A stretch of DNA of 64,000 nt from Balneolaceae bacterium. GTDB lineage: Bacteria; Bacteroidota; Rhodothermia; Balneolales; Balneolaceae. This document shows, piece by piece, positions 25,464 to 35,045 of this stretch. The translations under genes were made by a program, and so were the position numbers. Positions within the stretch are counted from its first letter, which is position 1. Every line of letters begins with the position of its first letter. The notes beneath the pieces were generated by a model. That model searched no databases, was not told the DNA's origin, and saw only the letters and a program-made list of their open reading frames with translations. The DNA is taken from NCBI GenBank assembly GCA_006969905.1, contig CP030887.1:496001-560000 (forward strand), in the 5' to 3' direction.

Positions 25464-26771
25464 ATGCAACAAGTAGAAGAAAAATTAGCCTATAAAGTAA
25501 AAGACATTGGTCTGGCAAGATTCGGAAGACAGGAAATTGAACTTGCCGAAGCCGAAATGCCGGGCCTAATGGCTATCCGTGAAGAGTACAAAGCCGAACA
25601 ACCGCTAAAAGGTGCTCGTATAGCAGGCTGTCTTCATATGACCATTCAGACTGCTGTTCTCATCGAAACCCTTGTTGAACTGGGTGCAGAGGTTACCTGG
25701 TCATCCTGTAATATCTATTCTACTCAGGACCATGCTGCTGCTGCAATCGCTGAAGTAGGAATTCCTGTTTATGCCTGGAAAGGAATGAATGAAGAAGAAT
25801 TTGATTGGTGTATTGAACAAACATTGTTTTTCCCGGATGGTCAACCGTTAAATATGATTCTTGATGATGGAGGAGACTTAACCAATATGGTACTGGATAA
25901 ATACCCAGAGTTGGTTGATGGAATTAATGGTATTTCTGAAGAGACAACAACTGGCGTTTTGAGGTTGATTGAGCGGCAGCGTAAAGGCACACTTACACTG
26001 CCTGCTATTAATGTAAATGACTCTGTTACCAAATCTAAGTTTGATAACAAATATGGTTGTAAAGAATCCGCTGTGGATGCGATCCGTCGTGCTACCGATG
26101 TAATGATGGCTGGCAAAGTAGCCGTTGTCGCGGGATATGGTGATGTAGGTAAAGGTACCGCAGCTTCTCTTCGTGGAGCTGGCGCTCGTGTGATTGTTAC
26201 TGAAATCGACCCGATTTGCGCGCTTCAGGCTGCTATGGACGGCTTTGAAGTAAAAAGAATGGCAGATGCCGCTCCAAGAGCAGACATCGTGGTAACGGCA
26301 ACCGGAAATAAAGACATTGTTACCGGCGAGCATTTCGAAAGTATGAAAGACAAAGTGATTGTAGGAAACATCGGTCACTTTGATAATGAAATTGATGTAG
26401 CCTGGTTAAAAGCCAATTCGGAAGAAGAGAACATCAAGCCACAGGTAGATATTTTTACCCTTAAATCCGGTAAGCAGGTTGTGTTGCTTTCCCAGGGCCG
26501 CTTGATGAACCTCGGAAATGCTACCGGGCATCCTTCTTTTGTAATGAGTAACAGCTTTACCAACCAGACATTGGCTCAAATTGCACTTTGGAACCGTCCG
26601 GAGGAATTTGAAGTGGGCGTTCATGTCCTACCCAAAACACTGGATGAAAAAGTTGCCAGATTACACCTCAAGAAAATCGGTGTTGAGTTGGAAACACTTA
26701 CAGAAGAACAAGCTGAATATATTGGTGTACCTATTACCGGACCTTATAAGTCTGATCAATACAGGTATTGA
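25464..26771 (+). CDS. ahcY: Adenosylhomocysteinase (S-adenosylhomocysteine hydrolase)
   Basis: This 435-residue protein of normal family length hydrolyses S-adenosylhomocysteine to adenosine and homocysteine, recycling the methyl-transfer product. Diagnostic blocks are [32 protein letters not shown], the NAD-binding [20 protein letters not shown], and the C-terminal [10 protein letters not shown] that completes the neighbouring active site. A strong hairpin terminator follows. No SAH riboswitch-like structure can fit in the 18-bp gap upstream, so any control is likely from the promoter before the TlpA gene. Confidence 0.97.
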   Translation: MQQVEEKLAYKVKDIGLARFGRQEIELAEAEMPGLMAIREEYKAEQPLKGARIAGCLHMTIQTAVLIETLVELGAEVTWSSCNIYSTQDHAAAAIAEVGIPVYAWKGMNEEEFDWCIEQTLFFPDGQPLNMILDDGGDLTNMVLDKYPELVDGINGISEETTTGVLRLIERQRKGTLTLPAINVNDSVTKSKFDNKYGCKESAVDAIRRATDVMMAGKVAVVAGYGDVGKGTAASLRGAGARVIVTEIDPICALQAAMDGFEVKRMADAAPRADIVVTATGNKDIVTGEHFESMKDKVIVGNIGHFDNEIDVAWLKANSEEENIKPQVDIFTLKSGKQVVLLSQGRLMNLGNATGHPSFVMSNSFTNQTLAQIALWNRPEEFEVGVHVLPKTLDEKVARLHLKKIGVELETLTEEQAEYIGVPITGPYKSDQYRY

Positions 26772-26788
26772 TCCAATCCTAAATTTAA

Positions 26789-26824
26789 AAGCCCTGTTCA
26801 TTTAATTTTGAACAGGGCTTTTTT
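26789..26824 (+). terminator. Rho-independent terminator of ahcY
   Basis: Perfect 12-bp arms aagccctgttca (26789-26800) and tgaacagggctt (26809-26820), then a T run. The A-rich left side makes it usable in both directions. Confidence 0.92.
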
Positions 26825-26895
26825 ATGTCTGTAAAGATTTCTTCATTAATTGAGATGCCTGGATTTGGAATGAGTGATCTTGTTTTAACCTATAT

Positions 26896-26985
26896 TTATA
26901 ATAGAAAAAGCACCAAAACAAAAACACCTTGGGCAATACCAAAGAGTATTAATGCGGACCACAATTTATCGTCGAAAAAACTCAT
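26896..26985 (-). CDS. Possible small membrane peptide or gene remnant
   Basis: A 29-codon frame encodes MSFFDDKLWSALILFGIAQG followed by VFVLVLFLL, one convincing hydrophobic helix. In the next frame the sequence continues (YYKYRLKQDHSF) to the ahcY terminator. It may be the degraded start of a membrane-linked AraC-type regulator, whose first helix often looks like this, or a real small peptide. Weak support: no homologue recognised with certainty and no ribosome-binding site evident. Confidence 0.25.
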   Translation of the reverse strand: MSFFDDKLWSALILFGIAQGVFVLVLFLL

Positions 26986-27002
26986 CTGATTCTTAAATAA
27001 AA

Positions 27003-27030
27003 AACCCTGCATGAAATCACATGCAGGGTT
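27003..27030 (-). terminator. Rho-independent terminator of the zinc-metalloprotease gene
   Basis: Perfect 11-bp arms aaccctgcatg (27003-27013) and catgcagggtt (27020-27030). On the minus strand they are followed by a T-rich run, 22 bp past the stop codon. Confidence 0.9.
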
Positions 27031-27052
27031 TTCTGCTAAATGAAAGCCAGGA

Positions 27053-29656
27053 CTAATTCTCTAAATCCAAATCTGCTTCCAGAGTTTTTTCAATTCGAGT
27101 CTGGACTTCCCGTAAATGTGCTTCAGTATATGTATCAAAACTGAAGGGAGGAGATAAACGACGATCTATTCGCGACTTAAGATCCGCTAGTTTAAGCCTG
27201 GCTACTGATCTTGCGTCTGCAGGGGTACCTGAAGGTGCATCAGTAACCAAAGCGCTCATTGCATCTACATAAGCTCTTTGAAGATCTCTTCGATTACTGG
27301 AAATATTCTCTCCAGGAGCTGTCCATACTTCACTCCAAATAGCATTAGTGATAGTACCCATTAACTCAGGAATTGTAACAGTATTCTCAGCACCAAATTT
27401 AACTTCAGCATCACGAATACGGGATAACCGGTTACCATTCAAAAGTTGAGATAACAATGACTGTTGCACTCCAAGCATGTATTGGTGCAATGGGTAGTCA
27501 ATGCGTCCGCGGTAAGTATTGTTATTTCCCCAATGGCTCCATCTGTCAGCACCGAACTGCTGGTAAATCTCTTGAGGTACATTAAAAGCTTCATCTACCA
27601 GCGCGTATTCAATAATCATGGATAAAGCCTCTTCCTGCTTTTCTTTTGCAATAGGAACAAATGGCATTCTACCATCAGGATCTCCAACATGATCACGATA
27701 CTGATGCTGGCCACCTATATACTTAACAGCTGGTGCAAGTGCCCTTGAATACTGAAAGAAGTAGGTATTAAACAAATCTGTAGCCTCCGAATAGGGTAAA
27801 TTATCAGAAAGTGCCGTTTCCGGTACTTTCAGAATCAGTTCTTTAAGTAAGTCTGCACGTTCTTTTCCCCATGCTAAAGGATCAGCTCCCAGATCGAATA
27901 CATTTACATGCGGATCGATAGCACTCGGCCCTCTTGCGTCTTCATCTGATCCGTACGCATGACCCGGCTGAGCCGCCATACGAGCAATGTCTTCAGCTTT
28001 TTCATCATCCGGTGTATACCCGTAGCTTATTACCCATAAGTCATAACTTCCAACACTGGGATTGTAATAATTACCTTCCTCAGATTCTGGAGAAACATTT
28101 ATGGTCGGGTAATCCATCACAGAACTGAATACACCATTCTCTTCAGTCCAGTCTTCGTCATAAAGTTTATCTAGTGGCGTATCAACAGATGACCTGAAAT
28201 TATGCCTAAGCCCTAAAGTATGACCTACCTCATGCATGGTAACCCATCGAAAGGCCTGATCCAGGTACTCTTTTGGTACAGGATCACCTGGTTTAATCAG
28301 GCCTTTTGCCTGTAAAACACCTCTTTTCACATCAAGCTGCATACCCATTTCCAAATAGAATGATTCCATTTCATTGTGGCTGCTTGCCTGAAGCTCTTCT
28401 TCGGTTACATTGAAGATTTCATCTATAGCATTTCTGGGTTCTACAAGTTCCCGGTGGCTGTCGCGGAATCCAATCAACATATTTGCTTCAAAAAGGATAT
28501 CTGCATCCAATACTTCCCCTGTTCTGGGATCAACTACGGATGGACCAATAGCCCCATAACCCGTTTGATCAGAGGTATTCCATCGTAGCGTTGAGTACCT
28601 TATGTCTGCTGCATCTGCATCTTCAGGTAATATTTTTGCCTGAATTGCATTTCGAAATCCCGCAGCTTCGAAAGCTCTTCCCCATTCTTCCACACCTTCT
28701 TTCATTGCCTGGCGATATTGATCAGGCACAGTATGATCGATATAATAGACAATAGGTTTTTGAGGTGTACACAACCCATCTTCACCAGGCTCATCGGCAC
28801 ATTCTAATCTCCATTTATTAACATATCTCTTAAAGAAATTGTCATCTTCATTAGTAAAGTCTTTATGAACGGTCATAAAATAACCTGCGCGATCATCTGC
28901 CATTCTAGGCTTCATTGGTTCTTCCGGCAACTTTACCATGTTGTAATGAATGCTTACCGGTATATATCGCGCGTCAGGAACTGTACGCGGGCCAAATCGC
29001 TCATTATTTTTAAATGTAAGCTTTACTTCGACATAAGAATTCTCAGGAAAAGATTTTACCATTTTAAGGTGGCTCCTGCCCTTATCTAATGAAGCTCTTC
29101 CGGGTTGACCGGGTCTGCTCGAAACAGCACCTTGCACTCTTCTCCCTACTTGTGATAGGTCAGATACAAACCAATCGTAAACGTCAATAAGTATAGTGCC
29201 TTCTTTTTCTGCTTCTACTTTCGCTGTTTCCAAAACGGAATTTCCATAACTAAGGTCAACGGCCTTCTCTTGGGGTGTTCCTTTCTCAGCGGTATAACGG
29301 TGTGGCTTCTGAACCAAAAATATTTTCCCGTCATGCTTTTCCAGAGCTACCAATGCCGCTTCAAAAATATTTAACATGGTTCCTCCAAACAGGCCTGAGG
29401 AACCGATACCTTCTGAAATCTCGAAATTCATAAGAAAATCTTTATTCAGGTCTTCCTCTGATATAGCCATGTATAGTTTGTCATCCTTACGATACATGTC
29501 GAAGAAGCCTTCGAATTTCTCGGCATCCTTTGTAAGCTCTGTGAACTTATCAACTTTTTCTTCTTTTGCATCTTTGTCTTTTTTATTTCTTTGTGCCTGC
29601 CCTGACATCGGAACCATCAGAAATGCACAAATCAAAAGTAGTAGTGTTTTTTTCAT
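27053..29656 (-). CDS. Secreted zinc-dependent metalloprotease (DUF5117/DUF4953 type)
   Basis: This 867-residue protein has a signal peptide (residues 1-21, ending MSGQAQ), a charged KDKDAKEEKVDK linker and a DUF5118/5117-like region (about 45-290). The metzincin domain has HEVGHTLGLRH at 475-485, and SVMDYP some 35 residues later is the Met-turn candidate. The C-terminal 340 residues are the helical DUF4953 part. The family is abundant in Bacteroidota and is thought to act in the periplasm or outside the cell; substrates are unknown. Single-gene unit with its own terminator. Confidence 0.9.
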   Translation of the reverse strand: MKKTLLLLICAFLMVPMSGQAQRNKKDKDAKEEKVDKFTELTKDAEKFEGFFDMYRKDDKLYMAISEEDLNKDFLMNFEISEGIGSSGLFGGTMLNIFEAALVALEKHDGKIFLVQKPHRYTAEKGTPQEKAVDLSYGNSVLETAKVEAEKEGTILIDVYDWFVSDLSQVGRRVQGAVSSRPGQPGRASLDKGRSHLKMVKSFPENSYVEVKLTFKNNERFGPRTVPDARYIPVSIHYNMVKLPEEPMKPRMADDRAGYFMTVHKDFTNEDDNFFKRYVNKWRLECADEPGEDGLCTPQKPIVYYIDHTVPDQYRQAMKEGVEEWGRAFEAAGFRNAIQAKILPEDADAADIRYSTLRWNTSDQTGYGAIGPSVVDPRTGEVLDADILFEANMLIGFRDSHRELVEPRNAIDEIFNVTEEELQASSHNEMESFYLEMGMQLDVKRGVLQAKGLIKPGDPVPKEYLDQAFRWVTMHEVGHTLGLRHNFRSSVDTPLDKLYDEDWTEENGVFSSVMDYPTINVSPESEEGNYYNPSVGSYDLWVISYGYTPDDEKAEDIARMAAQPGHAYGSDEDARGPSAIDPHVNVFDLGADPLAWGKERADLLKELILKVPETALSDNLPYSEATDLFNTYFFQYSRALAPAVKYIGGQHQYRDHVGDPDGRMPFVPIAKEKQEEALSMIIEYALVDEAFNVPQEIYQQFGADRWSHWGNNNTYRGRIDYPLHQYMLGVQQSLLSQLLNGNRLSRIRDAEVKFGAENTVTIPELMGTITNAIWSEVWTAPGENISSNRRDLQRAYVDAMSALVTDAPSGTPADARSVARLKLADLKSRIDRRLSPPFSFDTYTEAHLREVQTRIEKTLEADLDLEN

Positions 29657-29853
29657 TCAATCTCCGTTAATGATTTAGTTAGATTTAATTTACCAACTGA
29701 ATTCAACTAATCAATTTCTGATACATTTTTTCACATTAACAGCAAGCTGAACATTTGATCCCAGGCCTGGAAATTAAAACATATCGGATTTAGTGAATAT
29801 CATTACTAATTTCACTGCTTCATTTAGATGCCTAACTAACAGATAAAAATAGT

Positions 29854-30639
29854 TTGAAAAAATACTTTCTATCCCTTGTATCTAACTTTAAAAACGAAAA
29901 TCTCTATCTAGAAGAATGGCTGGATTACCATCTGAATGCTGGTATCGATCATTTCTATTTATATAATCAATGTGGTTCTCCTGAAGCCGATCAAATTCTG
30001 GCACCTTATGTAGCTAAAGGCGTTGTAACCGTTCATGACTGGACAGATTTCAGTAAAAAATATGAGGGGCCTACTTTTTTCTTTCAAAAAAACCGGAATC
30101 ACATGGGCTACACACATGCAGCTACGCATTATAGAAGCGATACCACATGGCTTTTGAAAATTGATGTTGATGAATTTTTATTCATGGCTGATGAACAAGA
30201 AAGCATCAAATCCTGGTTGAAAAAAGTTAATACCAAGAAAGTAAAAACGATACGGGTACCCAGAATAGATTTTGGAAGTAACGGATACAAACAGCTACCC
30301 TCTGGCGGTGTGCTTGAGAATTTTACCAGAAGGGAGGCGACCCCTTCCAATTACAAAGATATGGCCAATACTGATTTCCTCGACAACAATAATCGCTGCA
30401 ATTCTTCACATCGTTGGTCGTATAAGCTCTTTTCAAGTGGGGCAGTCTTAGAGCCAACCACAGCTAATGAACTTAGAATCAATCATTATTACACAAAATC
30501 GAAAGAGGAATATTTTAACCGACAAAATATCAGCAGGGGGCGTAAAGTAAGTGATGAAGACTTTAAACGTATAGAGGAGCGTACTAATGCTGTTGAGGAT
30601 AAATCCATCTTACAACACCTTCCCCTCGCTAAAATCTAA
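29854..30639 (+). CDS. Glycosyltransferase family 92-like protein (TTG start)
   Basis: This 261-residue protein matches GT92/DUF23: FKNENLYLEEWLDYHLNAGI, FYLYNQCGSPEAD, and the DxD site WLLKIDVDEFLFM near residue 105-115. The RGRK segment lies near the C-terminus. The family start requires the TTG at 29854, since stops lie immediately upstream and the next ATG would remove the conserved first strand. It is a retaining or inverting sugar transferase of unknown donor. Its stop overlaps the stop of the convergent Stealth gene. It marks the left edge of the phosphonate/polysaccharide locus. Confidence 0.8.
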   Translation: MKKYFLSLVSNFKNENLYLEEWLDYHLNAGIDHFYLYNQCGSPEADQILAPYVAKGVVTVHDWTDFSKKYEGPTFFFQKNRNHMGYTHAATHYRSDTTWLLKIDVDEFLFMADEQESIKSWLKKVNTKKVKTIRVPRIDFGSNGYKQLPSGGVLENFTRREATPSNYKDMANTDFLDNNNRCNSSHRWSYKLFSSGAVLEPTTANELRINHYYTKSKEEYFNRQNISRGRKVSDEDFKRIEERTNAVEDKSILQHLPLAKI

Positions 30640-31526
30640 AGCTCGAAAGTGGACGGCGTCGGATATTTTTCATCCAAAAATTCTTTCATCATTGCCACAA
30701 TCCCGGGGTTTGGATTATCTCCCATGTCGTCATTAATGCAGTATGAAATCGGGGTTTTGCGTTTCATCTTTTCAAAAAAACGAGCTTGTTTTTCAGGCTT
30801 GTTGGTCAGCCTCCTGAATCGGGAAATCCTTAAAGCCTCAGTAATAAATACCGGGTCTGAAAGCCTGTTCTGATATTCAAGCATATAGTACCTGTATAAT
30901 TTTAACGGGCAAAAATTCGTCCTGTCTCTAAACCTGCACTTCCTGGTTTTTTCTGTTTTTTCCGGGAATAATTCAAAAGCCTTCTCCCAAAAAAACTTAT
31001 TAATCAAAATGGGGTGATGTTCGATTAGCCCCAATCCAATTATATCGTTATAACCATCATAAACTCTCCATCTCAGGTTCTCTCCAAAAAAAGTGTTGTA
31101 CACCCTGTAGCGGGAATCTTTATAAAACATCTCAAACGGAACCGGTGCTCCAAACAGAAAATCATCATTCATATATATAAAGTTTTCACTCAGCCCCGGG
31201 ATTCGGTGCAGAAAACTTTCTATTACATTTGAATTGAATGTGGGCAAATACTCAGACGGGATTATTTCATCATGATGAACAAGAGAAATGTGTTTGTGGT
31301 TAATATCCAGCCACTCCGGAACCTGGGGCCTGACTGTAACCAAATAAATATGACTGAATGAGTTTAGGTAAGCTTCTAATGATCGTAAACTGTACCTTAA
31401 AAGCTCAAAATCGTCCCTGTAGCGCTCGGGATTTATATCTTTTTTTACTTTTGCGTATGAATTGCGAGTTTTTATGTAATCGGGGTCCGCACCGTTAACC
31501 CAGGTATATACCACATCAAATTTCAT
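30636..31526 (-). CDS. Stealth-family sugar-phosphate transferase
   Basis: This 296-residue protein has the conserved Stealth regions in order: CR1 DVVYTWVNGADPDY at residues 4-17; CR2 from RDDFELLRYSLRSLEAYL to NSNVIESFLHRIPGLSENFIYMNDD; CR3 around VYDGYNDIIGLGLIEHHP; CR4 with INDDMGDNP near the end. Stealth proteins transfer hexose-1-phosphate (not just the sugar) and build phosphodiester-linked capsule polymers. This suits a locus full of nucleotidyl- and phosphotransferases. Its start is only 11 bp from the divergent licD-like start, so promoters must lie inside neighbouring coding sequence. Confidence 0.88.
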   Translation of the reverse strand: MKFDVVYTWVNGADPDYIKTRNSYAKVKKDINPERYRDDFELLRYSLRSLEAYLNSFSHIYLVTVRPQVPEWLDINHKHISLVHHDEIIPSEYLPTFNSNVIESFLHRIPGLSENFIYMNDDFLFGAPVPFEMFYKDSRYRVYNTFFGENLRWRVYDGYNDIIGLGLIEHHPILINKFFWEKAFELFPEKTEKTRKCRFRDRTNFCPLKLYRYYMLEYQNRLSDPVFITEALRISRFRRLTNKPEKQARFFEKMKRKTPISYCINDDMGDNPNPGIVAMMKEFLDEKYPTPSTFEL

Positions 31527-31537
31527 TAGCCCGCTTC

Positions 31538-32143
31538 ATGGAAAAAAAGTTATCGCGATTTATTTCTTATCACTTTCGAAGAGTGAAAGAATATACTCAA
31601 AGATATGCTCATACAAGAATGAATAGAAGTGGTATCCGCAATGAAATTCTGTGGGAGCTATTCGAACTATCTAATGAGTTCCTTAGGAAACTAGACATTG
31701 ATTACTGGGTAAATTACGGAACCTTACTCGGATTTTACCGCGAAAAGGACATTATCGGGCACGATTTAGATATCGATTTCGGGTGCGATGAAAAGTTCTA
31801 TTCTTTTATCCTGGAAAACCGGGACAAACTCCCTCCTGAGTTGGAGATTTTTGATACAAGCTTTAAACACTCAGGCCCTAAGCTATATGTAAGCTATAAA
31901 GGTTTTGATGCAGATATTTATTTTTATCGCACTGAAGAAGATCAATTGTACAGCTATGAAAAAACGGATTGGGATAACTATAATGCCCCGATCCCTGAAG
32001 AGTATGTATTTCCAACTCAAAAATTAACCATCCGTGGCATAGAAACCTGTATACCTGCCAATCCCAAAGATTATTTAAAGACTATTTATGGCAGCCTGGA
32101 AAAAAATGCTGTACGAAATCCCGATACAGGATATTGGGAATAA
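31538..32143 (+). CDS. LicD-family phosphotransferase
   Basis: This 201-residue protein of the LicD (nucleotidyltransferase-fold) family has the signature YWVNYGTLLGFYREKDIIGH followed by DLDIDFGCDE (about residues 57-85). LicD transfers phosphocholine from CDP-choline to surface glycans. In a locus that should make 2-aminoethylphosphonate, a CMP-AEP donor is a reasonable alternative. The acceptor is probably the glycan built by the adjacent Stealth, GT4 and GT92 proteins. The first about 45 residues are basic. It is convergent with the LicC-like gene, 7 bp apart. Confidence 0.85.
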   Translation: MEKKLSRFISYHFRRVKEYTQRYAHTRMNRSGIRNEILWELFELSNEFLRKLDIDYWVNYGTLLGFYREKDIIGHDLDIDFGCDEKFYSFILENRDKLPPELEIFDTSFKHSGPKLYVSYKGFDADIYFYRTEEDQLYSYEKTDWDNYNAPIPEEYVFPTQKLTIRGIETCIPANPKDYLKTIYGSLEKNAVRNPDTGYWE

Positions 32144-32150
32144 AAGCTTT

Positions 32151-32876
32151 TTATTTCTTTATGCCCGGCAATACCTCCTGAACCGCATATTCCAGATGTA
32201 TTTCATTGTCGATCTCACACCAACTCAAGTCCGGTTGATGATCAATAAGGATAGGTTCTTCTTCTGAAGAATAGCGCGCCAGCATAATCTCGTAATCTTC
32301 ACTATAATCGATTTCAATATCCCGGCAATAGCCTGAAAAACGCTGTAACAACCCTTTTGACAATCTCCAGATTCCGGTCATCACCCCTTCCGGGTTTTCT
32401 TCTCCTTTTTGCTTACTGAGCTGAACCAGCTTACCCTCAACTGAGCTGTAGTACACATTGTCATCCAAATCTAAAGGAGCAGAAGTAATAATTAAGTTCT
32501 TATCCCCTTCTTCTTTGTTCAATTTTTTAAAAACAGCAGGATCATACAGGATATCCCCTTCCAAAAGGTAAAAAGTATCTGTAACCAGATTTTCAAACAT
32601 CAGGAAAGTGTAAATGCTGGCTTTGGTATCGTAAAAGGAATTCTCAACAAGCTTTACCTCCTTGTACTTTTCTTCGAGGTAATGGAATTCTTCAATAAGG
32701 TGCCCGCACCCAATCAGGATTTGTTGAACTCCGGCATTCACCAAAGCCTGAATCGACCATTCCACAAGTGGAAGTCCATCAATCGGTACAAGCGGCTTAG
32801 GAACAAGATCGCCTGTCACGCTCTTCAATCGAGTTCCCTTTCCCGCAGCAAGTATAACAGCTGTTTTCGGGTTCAT
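32151..32876 (-). CDS. LicC-like nucleotidyltransferase (candidate CTP:2-aminoethylphosphonate cytidylyltransferase)
   Basis: This 241-residue GT-A-like NTP transferase has the nucleotide loop LAAGKGTRLKSVTGDLVPKPLV at 9-30. Further blocks are YDTKASIYTF near 104-113, YLLEGDILYD and CEIDNEIHLEYA at the end, as in choline-phosphate cytidylyltransferases (LicC) and the related PntC enzymes that form CMP-AEP. The AEP-synthesis genes in the same locus make CMP-AEP the best guess; CDP-choline or an NDP-sugar is possible. The ATG overlaps the stop of the GT4 gene by 4 bp (same strand), implying coupled translation. Confidence 0.85.
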   Translation of the reverse strand: MNPKTAVILAAGKGTRLKSVTGDLVPKPLVPIDGLPLVEWSIQALVNAGVQQILIGCGHLIEEFHYLEEKYKEVKLVENSFYDTKASIYTFLMFENLVTDTFYLLEGDILYDPAVFKKLNKEEGDKNLIITSAPLDLDDNVYYSSVEGKLVQLSKQKGEENPEGVMTGIWRLSKGLLQRFSGYCRDIEIDYSEDYEIMLARYSSEEEPILIDHQPDLSWCEIDNEIHLEYAVQEVLPGIKK

Positions 32877-34027
32877 TGCTTTTCCTTGTAATACACCTCT
32901 TCTACCCTATCAGCAATTTTTTTCCAATCATGCTCTTCTGCAATCTTAACACCTTTTTCAATAAGGTGATCCGATTTCTCCGGGTTCAGGACATGACCTT
33001 TAAGCACCTTTAACAGTTTATCTTTATTCCCGGGAGAAGGAAAATTCTCCGGGCCGTACTCAGAAACCACTTTCAGGTATCCCGGATTTCCGTAGCCTGC
33101 TACTTTCAGTTTATGTGCCATAGCTTCAAGAAGAATTATTCCAAAACTTTCACCGTATAAAGACGGGGCTACCAATAAATCAGCTTTTGTCATCCATTCA
33201 ACTTTATCCGCTTCATTGGTTTCATGAATAAAGCTGACATTATTCAGGTTATTTTTTTGAATATAGGACTGCGCCTTGTTCTTGTAAGGCCCATCCCCTA
33301 AAATAAGGAGGCTTATTTTTTTGTCATTAACTTCCTTTTCAAGTTTGGCATACACTTCCAATAAATCCATCAGGCCTTTACGTTCTTCAAATCTACCCAC
33401 AAAAATAAGCCTGAACTCTTCTCCATTATTGGGGTTATTACTCCTCCTGACCTTCTCCGGATGTGAATGAACCCCATTGGGGATGATTTGAAAATTTGCA
33501 AGGTCATTATTGTCTGCAACACCCATAGACCTGGCCTGGATCTTAGAAACTGAAATAATCTCATCCACTTTAGGGAAGTAATATTTTGCAGACAGCTTCA
33601 ACAAACTACCGGCTACAAATTTACCAAAGCCCCTGTCTGGCGGGGTATCATGGCATGTAATGACCTTCTTTACATCCGGCTCAAGCATATCCAAAACCTG
33701 CTTGGGTAAAGCCGGGCTCCATATCGTATGAAAGTGGGCTATATCAGGGGCAAATTCTTTAAGGGTTTTTCCCAGGTCTTTTTTTGCAACAGGTCGCAGA
33801 TAAGAAAGATCGGCTGTTGTTCCCCAAAAAAGCTTTATCCTGGTTACCTCCGCGGCATCAATTAGTTTACAGTCGAAGTTATTTTCAAAATCTGAATTGG
33901 TTATTTTTGGGGCCAATACCAATACATTGTGATTTTTTTTAACCAGCTCATTACTTAAATGTGTAATATGATTTTGCACCCCTCCGGGTTTTGACAAATC
34001 ATAAGGGCAAACCTGAATGATATTCAT
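32873..34027 (-). CDS. Glycosyltransferase family 4
   Basis: This 384-residue GT-B enzyme has the N-terminal PYDLSKPGGVQNHITHLSNEL acceptor-side motif, the mid-protein IFVGRFEERKGLMDLLEVY, and the donor-site E-x7-E region LLVAPSLYGESFGIILLEAMAHKLKVAGYGNPG near 288-320. Close relatives include phosphatidylinositol mannosyltransferase-like and capsule GTs acting at the inner face of the membrane. Sugar donor unknown. It is coupled to the LicC-like gene downstream. Its start is 20 bp from the divergent PLD-like gene. Confidence 0.9.
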   Translation of the reverse strand: MNIIQVCPYDLSKPGGVQNHITHLSNELVKKNHNVLVLAPKITNSDFENNFDCKLIDAAEVTRIKLFWGTTADLSYLRPVAKKDLGKTLKEFAPDIAHFHTIWSPALPKQVLDMLEPDVKKVITCHDTPPDRGFGKFVAGSLLKLSAKYYFPKVDEIISVSKIQARSMGVADNNDLANFQIIPNGVHSHPEKVRRSNNPNNGEEFRLIFVGRFEERKGLMDLLEVYAKLEKEVNDKKISLLILGDGPYKNKAQSYIQKNNLNNVSFIHETNEADKVEWMTKADLLVAPSLYGESFGIILLEAMAHKLKVAGYGNPGYLKVVSEYGPENFPSPGNKDKLLKVLKGHVLNPEKSDHLIEKGVKIAEEHDWKKIADRVEEVYYKEKQ

Positions 34028-34047
34028 TGTAAATATGCAGTACTTAT

Positions 34048-35037
34048 ATGTCTGAGGATTTTACTTCCAGTTCCGCAATTGTTTTTTCGAACAGCCAGGA
34101 TTTCTTTAATCAATTAACCATTGACATTCAAAATGCCCGTAATTCAATCTATATACAGTGCATGAGTTTTGAAGCTGACCAAGTCGGCTCCAAACTTATT
34201 GAATTGCTCATCCATAAGCCAAATATCAATTGTACTTTATTGATTGATTCTTACTCAAAGTATGTAGTTAATGACGTATTCCTGTTAAGTCCTCAGGGAT
34301 TGTTTAATAAGAGAGATGCTTTACAGGAAAGGCGTGCACTTTCCCCGCTTTTGAAAAAAGCCCGTAACGCAGGTATCAACATTTCATTTACTGCCCAGAT
34401 GGGATTTTTACTTCATAAATACCCGGTAAGAAATCATAAAAAAATGATTCTCATTGATGAGGATATCTCTTACCTGGGAGGGATGAATTTCACAGAGCAT
34501 AATTTTCTTTGGAGTGATTTGATGATCAGGCATACCCAGACTTCCCTGAACAAAGCGCTGAAAAATTCTTTTATGGATGATCTGAGTGGTAATATTACTG
34601 CCCCGATAGAATACATTGATGATCAAAACACGCTTTTTTTCCTGAATGGGCTTAAAACCAGGGCTGCATGGTCTGAACTTTTATCGATGATAGCCAGTGC
34701 AAAAAAGGTTGTCGCCATATCCCCGTATATTTCTTATCCTATGCTCGATGCAATTTCGAGAGTGGCTGACAATAAAGTTATCACACCGACTAACAACAAT
34801 AAGCCTTATGTTAAATTGATACATAACTTAAAGCGGTACAGGAATATTAACTTCATGGAGGCTGATGGAAATATGTTGCACATGAAAGTGCTCATACTTA
34901 ATGATGAAGCGGTAGTTTACGGGTCAGCAAATTTTGATACTATCAGTTACCTGTTTGAAAAAGAAGTGGTTTTAAAAAGAAAAGATCAGCAGTTGGTGCA
35001 GCAACTGAATGCTATAGCAAATAACTTAATTAATTAA
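34048..35037 (+). CDS. Phospholipase D-like protein with two HKD motifs
   Basis: This 329-residue protein of the PLD/cardiolipin-synthase superfamily has a first HKD motif HKKMILIDEDISYLGGMNF (residues about 131-149) and a second HMKVLILNDEAVVYGSANFD (about 277-296). In the second motif asparagine stands where the usual HxK-x4-D aspartate is, with aspartate next to it. There is no signal peptide. Such enzymes transfer or hydrolyse phosphatidyl groups. In this locus it might exchange a headgroup on a phosphono- or phospholipid, but that is inference. The CDP-alcohol phosphatidyltransferase gene follows 8 bp downstream. Confidence 0.82.
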   Translation: MSEDFTSSSAIVFSNSQDFFNQLTIDIQNARNSIYIQCMSFEADQVGSKLIELLIHKPNINCTLLIDSYSKYVVNDVFLLSPQGLFNKRDALQERRALSPLLKKARNAGINISFTAQMGFLLHKYPVRNHKKMILIDEDISYLGGMNFTEHNFLWSDLMIRHTQTSLNKALKNSFMDDLSGNITAPIEYIDDQNTLFFLNGLKTRAAWSELLSMIASAKKVVAISPYISYPMLDAISRVADNKVITPTNNNKPYVKLIHNLKRYRNINFMEADGNMLHMKVLILNDEAVVYGSANFDTISYLFEKEVVLKRKDQQLVQQLNAIANNLIN

Positions 35038-35045
35038 GCATATAC

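Noticed and set aside
25878-26378. 166-codon open frame antisense to ahcY
   Set aside because: Composition is a reverse image of a highly conserved enzyme; no motif and no start signal.
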